From contig CM049313.1 in NCBI GenBank assembly GCA_026874595.1, forward strand, positions 17,107,508 to 17,171,507: a stretch of 64,000 nt of DNA, written 5' to 3'. The DNA comes from Sipunculus nudus. Taxonomy: Eukaryota > Annelida > Sipuncula > Golfingiida > Sipunculidae. Below, in pieces: positions 49,673-61,600 of the stretch. The notes under the pieces were generated by a model. It searched no databases. It saw only the letters and a list, made by a program, of their open reading frames with translations, and was not told the origin of the DNA. The translations under genes were made by a program, and so were the position numbers. Each line of letters begins with the position of its first letter. Position 1 is the stretch's first letter.

Positions 49673-52600
49673 TAAAGAGAGAGGGATGTAATGATTAATA
49701 GCTTAGCTTGTTTAGTGTACAGGGAAATGGTACCGGAGTCTCGTTACCGCCGATAGTAATCGAACAAATGAAATTCCGATTGCTAATCTACTCCTTACCG
49801 AAGCCGATTGTCAGTCATTATTTCAAAAGATAGCAGTAAATGCAGGTAAACTGACATTCAATTGTGAATGCTATATAAAAAGGGCATGTCATATAATCAC
49901 CACTTATAAAAAAGCTGGAAGCCGGTATAAAAAAAGTAGAAGGTTTGATGAAGTTTAGAATCGCAGTGTGGACCATTATAAGAGATATTGTTTTGGAATA
50001 TTCTGAGCAAAGGCCATTCCTGACTTTATTCACGAATCTGTTGAAATAAAATAAGTGGTGATCGGGAGGATTGTTTTCCCCTTGATCCACGACTCTTTCA
50101 TTATAATGAACTGTTGACTTTTTTAACTGTGTGTAAATCAATGAAAAATAGATAACTTTATATTTATAAAAGTTGCAGGTATTTTGTATAAATATGTTAT
50201 ATCATTTCAATATGAGATTATTTCATAATTAAAAAGAGTTATTCTAAACTGGTAGTTTTGAGGACAGACAAGCTGTTACTTGATTATTTTCATTATATTT
50301 GAATTTATGCCACCGTTATTGCCTGTTGTTTCTTACTTTGTATCTTCATAACATGCCGTGACTTTTTCCTGTTAGACGCATGTCTTCCTCTTGATCCAGG
50401 ACACACCGCACAGGTTTGTTGTACCTTAAAATAGATAAAATACCGTATATGTCGTAATAAGCGCCCTTTGTCGTAATATGGACCCTCATGAAGATGCGGT
50501 TCCTGACAAAAAATTGTCAACAATGCAAATCGGACTTTATTTCTCATCATAAATGGTCACATAAATACTACACTGTTGACCGAATAAATTTTACGAGCAC
50601 ATGAGTCGGTTTTGTCATATCTGGATGACGGAAATTAAACATCATTCCTTGGTTAATAAGCCAAAGTAGGGCAAATCTTGGCTCTGAGGTGGCGCTCATT
50701 AATGATTAAAAATAAATATATAAATACATACTTTATTATCCTGGCTTTCGCTGATGATACCTTCATCCGAGAAGAATAATTTTAAGGACTATTATATAGT
50801 TTTTATAACTTAACCTTGCTGCAATGAAAAACAAATGTGCAAATGCTGACAAAAACATATTTTCCCTTATAATATAATTTAATTTAAAAAAAAATAAGGT
50901 TCAAAAGACCGTGCTATTACGTACTTCATAGCTGCTAAGCTTGCAGGGCCTATCACCATGTAAGACTGGTACTGCTTGCCTCCAAAACTTCCACCTGTTA
51001 AATATACGATACATGACGAAAACTAAGTATTTACATATTTAAATTAAAGTGAACCTGCGGAATCTGGCTCTATTCTTCTAAGCTAATATTTATATTTTTA
51101 ATCAGGTCTATTATTATACCACAGGTGAGCTGATTCTCCGTCTAGCCTGCTGTGATAATGAGTACATACCTATATGCAAAAAAATACAACAAAACCATCC
51201 CGGCACACAGATAACTATTTTCACATCAACTGTTTTATACGTTGTAAATGTTAACCGTGTGAGCAAACACAGTGACCTGTGTCTGCTTACAGTAACAGCA
51301 CTGAGGCCAGAGGACAACTTCCAAAGAAAGAGAAGAAATTAAAGGAGAGACACATCAGAGACACCATTTGAAAGGTTGAAAAAATATCACTTGTGCAATT
51401 GCGTGGTACTACTACCAGGGGGCGTGTATGCTACATTTATCTTTTGCACCCTTGATCGCGCCCAATGCAAGTTTTGTTTCCACTCGGACACAGGGGTATA
51501 TTAGCAGATAATGATATTTTCAGACAGGTACACACTGTATATTATGTACATTTAACATACCTAGGTTGTTAACATATTCCTGTAAGGCAAGTAAATGAGT
51601 AAGAATCTTACGATACATACCCACATGTTTAATTTTTATCACAATCCTGTTTGCTGGCACTCCAAGCACGTCAGCAACAATTCTCTGTAAAAAATATAAT
51701 ATAATGTCCAGTTAATATTGTATTTAGACTAAGTTAAAATAGACACCAATTCCGAATATACTTATGCAGGGACGAAGGAAAACAATGCTTTAAGGACCCA
51801 AAGTCTTTAACTCAGGCTATTCACCTGCCTTTTCTATAAAAGCTTTGTGAATTTAGGCCTACTCTGCGTATTAATGATCTCCATTTAATTCCTGTCAAAA
51901 CCTTATAATGGTTCCTAAATGGACGTATCACCTTGTTTATCTACAAGACGTTCGTAAACACGCGTATGTTGACAAAAGACACAAATTCAAGCTAAGGTGG
52001 TTGGTTGCATATATTCAGAAGTTCAAAGTCTCTTGTTGCAAAACCTCTTTGCAAAATTGGGTTTGTGTTACTTGTCTTCAGATGTCCTTGTTCAATTGTA
52101 TTTTGTGGACGTTACAAACAGGTAGATATGAGCAAAAACGAACAGCCTGTGTGCGGTTGGATCAGCGTTTCTGGCCTACTTTGTAAAAGGTTTAAGGAAT
52201 ATACTTTAGTTAATAGACGTAAGATATTCAACTAGACCGGAAATCACTTATGTTCAAAAACACCTGTGACTAGGAGGTAACGTTTTGATCTTTGTATGTT
52301 TGATTGAGGTTTTTTTAGTGTTAGAACTAAAGTCTTGGTTGGGCCGTTACGATAGTCTGGTTTATTTCCGCAAGACCACCTGTTTTTTGCTATGAAGTTT
52401 ATATTCGTTACATTCCAAGGAGAAAGCCTGTTAATGTGTGGTAGAATATTTAAGGGCCTAGTTTTTAATATGGTAAATACCTTCTAGAAGAAACATAATT
52501 ATTTTACATATGATATATCAGTCTAAATGTTACAACATATTGGGCCCTTCAAAGACGATTAAAAATGGTCCCATGCACAACTGCATCGATTGACAGCCGC

Positions 52601-55600
52601 CGATTGGATTATGTCATGTTACCCTTTAAAAAAATATAACCAACTAAAACAAAGATGGCTACTCACACAGAGACACACCTGATCTGTGAGACCTTAGTAA
52701 AGAGTAAAAGAAGTCGCAAAACATTATCTGAATTGTCTTATTATTCCTTAACTTAAAAATTCAGAAAGCTCAATATGGAAGTGAAGAAAACTTTAAGAAA
52801 TTTATCTTCAAAAACAGGGTTTACAAAGGTTGATGGAACATTATATAGGTTAGGCTGGTCGAGTCGATGCTATGGTTAAGACCTTATTCCTCCCACTAAC
52901 AGAGCCATCATGCTCTTACTGTGTCGCTAAGCACAGGAACTGCCAATTCGCGGGGAATTATATACCTAAATTAAGAGTTTGCACTGATTAACGTCCTTCC
53001 GTACATGGAATCACGTCTTACTTTCCTCAGCAAACGGTAATATTAAAGCCCAGGCGGGTAGGAATGGCCAGCTTAGTTATACCTTTTAGTTTTCAGATTT
53101 TACCAACCTGCATATAATCCGGACTCTGAGTAGCACAGTGTACCACCATCTCATTCTTCTCACCTCCGGGAACAGCCAGAGCTGCCAGAGGTTCCATATA
53201 GAAGTGTTCCTGAGGACCCATCTCAAGCTCCCCCTCCAAAACGTGGTCTGTCTCCGTCATCCCCGCATCCACATCACCCATCTCAAATACATTCGGGGGC
53301 ACCAAGAATGACTCGGCTGCAACGGCGTCCTGTATCAGATAAAAGTTGATGGAACGGTGTTTTTCTATAGATTAACATTTTGAAAGTTTTAGGTGTATTT
53401 TTTTAATTATTATTTGATATTAAAATGTAAAAAACCGCTGTGGTACTTTGTACGAGAATGATAAAACTGCGATACAATTATCTAATGAATTGTTAAGAAT
53501 TCTCCAGTATAAAAGAACGTAACACCGCCAAATGCAAAGAAAATGCTGGAAGCTGCTTTTAATCAGGAGAGAAATTGGACACAAGCTTTAAGTTAAATGG
53601 CAGTGTTCTTAGGTTTTTGAATGCAGAGGGTTAAGAATAGAACATCTTAAACGTAAAGGTTTAAATGTAAAAGGTGGAATACGTGCTTAAAGGCTTGTAT
53701 TGTTCAGTTTATAGGTTTTTTATGAAGATGTGTAAATTAATACCAACCATGCAGACATCTTTATAGGCACTTAATAGTTGGTGCAGAACTAATTTTTGGT
53801 ACGGCCTCATAAATGCCCGTTTTTCTCATTAAGTTGTCGGAAACGATGTCGAGTGTGTCACTGGCGGCCCAAATTTTGCCTACACATCTTGAGAAATTTG
53901 ACAAAATTTATGAAATTTCGCAAAGGCCTACCACAGCGCCATCAACCGACACTACAACATTCTACCAAGGGAAGACACGGTACATTGAAAACACAGTGGC
54001 ACTGATTTCCGTTTTTATTTTGGTTTTGAAATGTCGGAAACTATGACATTTATGTCGAAGGGGTATTATTTTCCATATAATCCCTTTAATCTGGAGAAAT
54101 AAGACTTTTTTATTAGGACAAGCCAGCCTAGTGGCTCGGACCTGTCCCACCGTAAAACCGGGTAATATGGCAGGAATACAAAATTTCTTACCTTAGTGGT
54201 TAAAATTGTGGGAACAATATCTTCATATTCAATCTGAACTTTCTCTGATGCTTGTTTGGCCTTGTCTCTTGACTCGGCTACAATCACTCCAATCGGATGT
54301 CCCACACAAGTTACCTACACGGATAAGACAAAAGTCTGCTAGCTTTGTATAATATCTTCATATTGTAATCTGACTTATAGGTGCTGAATAAAATTTTTCC
54401 TACACAAACCTATATTCTTAAAATAAAAAAAAGTATTTTATTATGGTGTCGGTCCGGCTTATGACCCGACTACAGGAAGGACTTTAAGGAATATTCACAA
54501 ATGTAGAGGAACATTTGCACGATTTAATATGGGAATAAGGGCCGAATATGTAAATGAAAACATTTTTCTAGGTAACTTATGTACCAATGAACCTGGGAAT
54601 AAGGGTCATTAATTGAATGAAAACACTAGTTGGGGAATACCCTATCATTAGGGTAGCATGTATTCCTGAGAAATCATATTCCTAGTGTTGAGTATCAGTT
54701 GGATCCCGTGATATAGTGTATGTTATTAAATGCTTAGGAAAATCAAGCCATCTACGCCTTACTTTATATATCTAACTGAACACAATTAATCCTCCTCTCC
54801 TGCGGGTCATAAAATGTGCAGTTAGGCTGCGTTCATATGATATATACAGAGCCTGGGAGATGACATTATCAAAATATTTATTAATCCGTTGGCACATTTA
54901 CTTATCCGTGCGCAAGAAAAATTGAACCGAGTCTATCCAAGATGGCAGACCTATAGGAAAATATATACAGGAACTGCGTAGGAGTCTGTACGCATGGATT
55001 AATAAATATTTTTACCATGTCGTCTCCTAGAATCCGAGTTAATATGCGATAAGTGATGTTCGTTTCTTATTATTTTGGTCCAATTATTTTTTCTTATTTA
55101 TTTGGCCCCTTTGCGGAATTAAGATTGAACCGGTGATGCCAAAAGACTTTATACCAAGCTGTGGGTAAAATATGATAACCGGGTCCCATGATAAATATAA
55201 AATGCGATAAGCGTATCTCATTCCGCATATGTACAAATAATGAAATAAATAGTCCACGATAAAATATATTGTTTCTTCGTACCGCCTACCATAGATCTTA
55301 TACCGGGTTCTAGAAAGGCGGCCTTGTGCAGACACGTGTGTTACCTTGTCTGTTGCAAATAAGGTATCCGATTTCAGTATAGAGAAGTTGTTTGATCCAG
55401 GTATATCTTTATGTGTGAGAAAACCAACAACTCCCGGGACATCCAGGGCGGCTGACGGGTCAATGCTGAGTATCCGAGCGTGAGCACGTGAACTTGTAAC
55501 CAAAGCAGCATGGAGTTCTCCTGAAAAAAACTTCCTGTATTAAAGTAGTGGAAAACATGTCAAAATTAACATGTACCTATGTTCCAAGGCGAAATAGTAT

Positions 55601-58600
55601 TCAAACTACTTACGCTAAGCCATAGGCACTAATGAACCCTATAAACGGAAAATAAGTTTGGTGTATCGAGTTTAGGAATTTCAAAATTTTCATTTTAGTA
55701 AAGTTGCATGTCGCTTTTGAAACGAAAATGGACGGTTTGTTGTCCACTGAAATAAACGTGCGTACGATGTGACAAGCAGCCAATCAGATGCCAATAAACA
55801 AACACTCGACAGGCATCCTGGCTCCGCCCATTACCGCACTTCAAGCGCCGTTTGATGAGTTTCCGGTCGAATTTAAATTGCTCCCTCTGCATTCTCGCAT
55901 CATCGACCGATTCGATTATGACATTATGACTGTGTTAGCGTAGCCATGTATCTGTTGTCTGCAGAAATGAAACCAGCCAGCTAGGTGTGCACGCAGCCTT
56001 TGTTGTAACGTTTCGTTTGAATTACAGCTCACCGGCCGAGCATTCTATGTGCCCAAGGCCCTAAGCAAACCACGTCAGGGGCAATTCTCTCTGAGCCTGT
56101 GGCCTGTTTAGACGGTTACGCTGGGGGATGAGCTGTCACTCAAAAAGAAATGAATTTGATTGGCTCCGTGTATTCCCCGCTTGGCTTTGTCTTCCAGCAC
56201 AAAGTTTCATCTGATTGGACAAAAATACAGTGCTCCCCTCTGGTGTTGCAAAGCAGGATACGAGGTCACAACAAACAGCGCCTTACGATTTAGGAAGTAG
56301 CCCTGTAGGTAAAGCGCTGTGTAAAGAGCGTATATAACAATAAAATACGCTTATTAAAATTGACCTCGTATCGATTTTGATTAAACAATAATTGTTAAAA
56401 GATAATGCGCACATTATAGTGATGACTCCACTAATATACCTAAGTCAATAATATAGCTTCATTGAAGACGGGGTGGCTAAATATACAGGTCTATAAGATA
56501 GCTTCATTGAATTTGGCGTGAGTCTGGTATATATCTATTATTTCATGTACTTCCACGTATATTACCTGATGCAAGGGAAGGCCCAGAAAGCTGCCCACGC
56601 TCGCTATAACATTTTCCGACAAGAACAAAGCCTGCGGGGAGCCAAACCCACGGAACGCTGTGGCGCTGGGGAGGTTGGTACGGCACGCCCGGCAGGACAC
56701 TCTCATGTTGGGGACGGAGTACACGTTACCATCGAGTTCTGCGATATGATTTGCCACCTGGAAGAATAAAAAGGATATAGACAGTTCGTCAGGATCCATT
56801 TTGTATCAGAGAAACCCTGAGGAAGGCATAGTCCAGAACTGTACGCTGACGGGCACGAACGTTAAACATCCCTTTTTCCAGCTGTCAGATCAAGCCGGAA
56901 GGCTTGTCCCTGTTGAAAGCGCAAATGTTTATCTCCAGTATTATTGATGAGTACAAAATAATAATGTACATTGCTGTTAACTACCAGTGATATGGAGTTA
57001 CATTTGCGTGACGACGAAGAAACATTTGTAGTTGGCACTACCACTCATGCGTATGAGATAACGTTATTTAAGTTCTATGGACAGGATAAGCTAGAGAGAG
57101 AGAGAGAGAATGAGCGAGAAATGAGAGAGAGAGAGAGAGAGAGAGAGAAAAAATAAAGAGAGAGGGATGTAATGATTAATAGCTTAGCTTGTTTAGTGTA
57201 CAGGGAAATGGTACCGGAGTCTTGTTACCGCCGATAGTAATCGAACAAATGAAATTCCGATTGCTAATCTACTCCTTACCGAAGCCGATTGTCAGTCATT
57301 ATTTCAAAAGATAGCAGTAAATGCAGGTAAACTGACATTCAATTGTGAATGCTATATAAAAAGGGCATGTCATATAATCACCACTTATAAAAAAGCTGGA
57401 AGCCGGTATAAAAAAAGTAGAAGGTTTGATGAAGTTCAGAATCGCAGTGTGGACCATTATAAGAGATATTGTTTTGGAATATTCTGTGCAAAGCCCATTC
57501 CTGACTTTATTCACGAATCTGTTGAAATAAAATAAGTGGTGATCGGGAGGATTGTTTTCCCCTTGATCCACGACTCTTTCATTATAATGAACTGTTGTTT
57601 GAAAGCTTTGAGCTTATCAGGGGCGGATATAGGATATAGCCAAAGGGGTCCAACCTAGGAGGACTAATCACAAAGCCTAAAAAAGGTCCTTAGGTCAGGG
57701 GAGGGAAGGGGTCCAGGCGGCAAAAATTGCTCTGAGACCATTAACCAATAACGCTCAGCTGAATTCAGGGGAAATTAAACAATGGGCGACATAACTCCAA
57801 GTGGTGTCCTATATAAAGGGAGAAATGCATAGATTAAAAAAATCTAGGTGGCGCCACCATTCTTCAGGAACTAATGAAATCCTCCATGACCAATATGCAT
57901 GCAAAAAATCATGGCGATCAATGCATTAGTTATTCATATACTGGAATTTTTGTATCAAATTTTTAATTATTCAAGGGGGGTAAATTTGAGCCTCATATCC
58001 GAAGGATATGGGAAACAGAGACCTTATATTAGGTTTCATTAAGACTTTTCATGGACCTCCTTGGATATCAAATTAGAAGATTCTAGGTCAAACATAGATG
58101 ATCTTTTCCTTGTAAAAAGATGACTGCTTCATTTGAAGGTCTCAAAAATATCGAAAAAATACAGGAGGCGCCACCCCCTCTACAGGTTCTGATGAAACAC
58201 TCCATGATAAATATGCATGCAAAGAAGTACAGCAATCAATGCATCAGTTATTCAGATATTGGAATTTTTTATAAAGTTTTTAGTTATTCGAGGGGGGGGG
58301 GGGGTAATATATGAGCCTCATAGCTGAAGGAAATGGGTAACAGAGACCTAATTTCACGTCTCCGTTGGAATTTTAAATGGACCTCCTTGAATGTCAAGGT
58401 AGAAGATTCTAGGTCAAACAGAGACGAGTTGTACATTGTCAACGGATGAGCGCTTCATTTGAAGGTGTCAAAAAGAAAAAAAAGAATGCGTAAAAATTCT
58501 AAAAAAAATCAGGAGGCTCCATCAGTCTACAGCGCCATCAGCCTACAGGAACTGATAAAACACTCCATGATCAATATGCATGCAAAGAATCAGGGCAATC

Positions 58601-61600
58601 AATGTATTAATAATTCAAATACAGGAGCCTTTGTATCACATTTTAAATTATTCTGGGGGGGGGGGGGGTAACAGATATAGGTTACAGACACCTAATTCCA
58701 GGTTTCTATGAAGACTTATGGACCTCTTAATTTAGAAGATAAGTTATAAGATTCTAGGTCAAAAAGTGATGATTAGTGCTTTTTATTTATTTGGGGAGTA
58801 TTTTCGAGCAAAATAGCTTGAGGGGTATCGGTAACAGAGACTTTGCAGTAAGAATTCAGAAAGGAGTGACAATTTTGAAATTATGTATATACAAAAATAC
58901 ATTTTCACTGAAAGCCTTGATCTTTACATCCTATTTTTTCATTATATATCAGTATATTGATTTAGGGGAGTAACTATCCAATATTAAAACCATTGACTTC
59001 ATGGGAGCGGCGACTCTATATAATATTGTTTTGCAGCTTCAGAATTTCTAGCCGCATTATATATCACCGTGGCGCAAATATCCACTACTGTTTATAGGTC
59101 CACAATATGCTTGCAAGGCCATTTGTTATTATATAATTCCAATATAAAATATAAATTCACACTTGGTACGATGAACCTAATGTTCTATGCCTGGCACACA
59201 ATAACATTTAGTAAGAGAACTATGCATTTGTTATATAATTATCCACCAGATCGCAGCGCCTGTCTAGGGTGATGAAACATAGCAACTCTAAAACATACCG
59301 AGTGGACCCATTTTATAAGACACCATGGTCCACATCACGAAGCCAGAGGCGTTAGACATTATTTAAAATCATTTACCAATAATATTTAAATAATTTCTAT
59401 CAATTAAGTATTGACGGACTTACATAATCAGAGACATCTTCTGTGTGGCCGCCATTTAGGTACATGGTCAAACTCCAGGCATTGATACGTCCGTCTTGCA
59501 TGAATCCAACCTGGTGGGAAAAATATACATTTCCGGCTCAAATTAGTAATGCAATTAATAGTTAAAGTAAAACGAACTTTTCTAAATAGCAATTTGGTGC
59601 CAGCTGGCGACCCAGGTTGGATCCCAGGCAAAGGTATGAGACTGGGATGTAGTGACCCATCCAAAGACGGCGGTCTTCTCCGGGCCCCCCGTCTTTCTCC
59701 ATCCCCGCAGACTAAGCGAACGCCACCATCCGAGCCATGGAGAGTGCCCCCATGACTTTTTTAACTGTGTGTAAATCAATGAAAAATAGATAACTTTATA
59801 TTTATAAAAGTTGCAGGTATTTTGTATAAATATGTTATATCATTTCAATATGAGATTATTTCATAATTAAAAAGAGTTATTCTAAACTGGTAGTTTTCTG
59901 GACAGACAAGCTGTTACTTGATTATTTTCATTATATTTGAATTTATGCCACCGTTATTGCCTGTTGTTTCTTACTTTGTATCTTCATAACATGCCGTGAC
60001 TTTTTCCTGTTAGACGCATGTCTTCCTCTTGATCCAGGACACACCGCACAGGTTTGTTGTACCTTAAAATAGATAAAATACCGTATATGTCGTAATAAGC
60101 GCCCTTTGTCGTAATATGGACCCTCATGAAGATGCGGTTCCTGACAAAAAATTGTCAACAATGCAAATCGGACTTTATTTCTCATCATAAATGGTCACAT
60201 AAATACTACACTGTTGACCGAATAAATTTTACGAGCACATGAGTCGGTTTTGTCATATCTGGATGACGGAAATTAAACATCATTCCTTGGTTAATAAGCC
60301 AAAGTAGGGCAAATCTTGGCTCTGAGGTGGCGCTCATTAATGATTAAAAATAAATATATAAATACATACTTTATTATCCTGGCTTTCGCTGATGATACCT
60401 TCATCCGAGAAGAATAATTTTAAGGACTATTATATAGTTTTTATAACTTAACCTTGCTGCAATGAAAAACAAATGTGCAAATGCTGACAAAAACATATTT
60501 TCCCTTATGATATAATTTAATTTAAAAAAAAATAAGGTTCAAAAGACCGTGCTATTACGTACTTCATAGCTGCTAAGCTTGCAGGGCCTATCACCATGTA
60601 AGACTGGTACTGCTTGCCTCCAAAACTTCCACCTGTTAAATATACGATACATGACGAAAACTAAGTATTTACATATTTAAATTAAAGTGAACCTGCGGAA
60701 TCTGGCTCTATTCTTCTAAGCTAATATTTATATTTTTAATCAGGTCTATTATTATACCACAGGTGAGCTGATTCTCCGTCTAGCCTGCTGTGATAATGAG
60801 TACATACCTATATGCAAAAAAATACAACAAAACCATCCCGGCACACAGATAACTATTTTCACATCAACTGTTTTATACGTTGTAAATGTTAACCGTGTGA
60901 GCAAACACAGTGACCTGTGTCTGCTTACAGTAACAGCACTGAGGCCAGAGGACAACTTCCAAAGAAAGAGAAGAAATTAAAGGAGAGACACATCAGAGAC
61001 ACCATTTGAAAGGTTGAAAAAATATCACTTGTGCAATTGCGTGGTACTACTACCAGGGGGCGTGTATGCTTCATTTATCTTTTGCACCCTTGATCGCGCC
61101 CAATGCAAGTTTTGTTTCCACTCGGACACAGGGGTATATTAGCAGATAATGATATTTTCAGACAGGTACACACTGTATATTATGTACATTTAACATACCT
61201 AGGTTGTTAACATATTCCTGTAAGGCAAGTAAATGAGTAAGAATCTTACGATACATACCCACATGTTTAATTTTTATCACAATCCTGTTTGCTGGCACTC
61301 CAAGCACGTCAGCAACAATTCTCTGTAAAAAAAAATAATATAATGTCCAGTTAATATTGTATTTAGACTAAGTTAAAATAGACACCAATTCCGAATATAC
61401 TTATGCAGGGACGAAGGAAAACAATGCTTTAAGGACCCAAAGTCTTTAACTCAGGCTATTCACCTGCCTTTTCTATAAAAGCTTTGTGAATTTAGGCCTA
61501 CTCTGCGTATTAATGATCTCCATTTAATTCCTGTCAAAACCTTATAATGGTTCCTAAATGGACGTATCACCTTGTTTATCTACAAGACGTTCGTAAACAC

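Larger units (their letters stand above)
48845..56331 (-). repeat. Tandem unit C (7,487 bp), with a 2.16 kb internal deletion
   Basis: Direct copy. The sequence equivalent to 40471-42629 of unit B is missing; the junction is at 50116/50117 with a 2-base TG microhomology. The deletion removes e7 and the G-rich sub-repeats. Confidence 0.95.
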
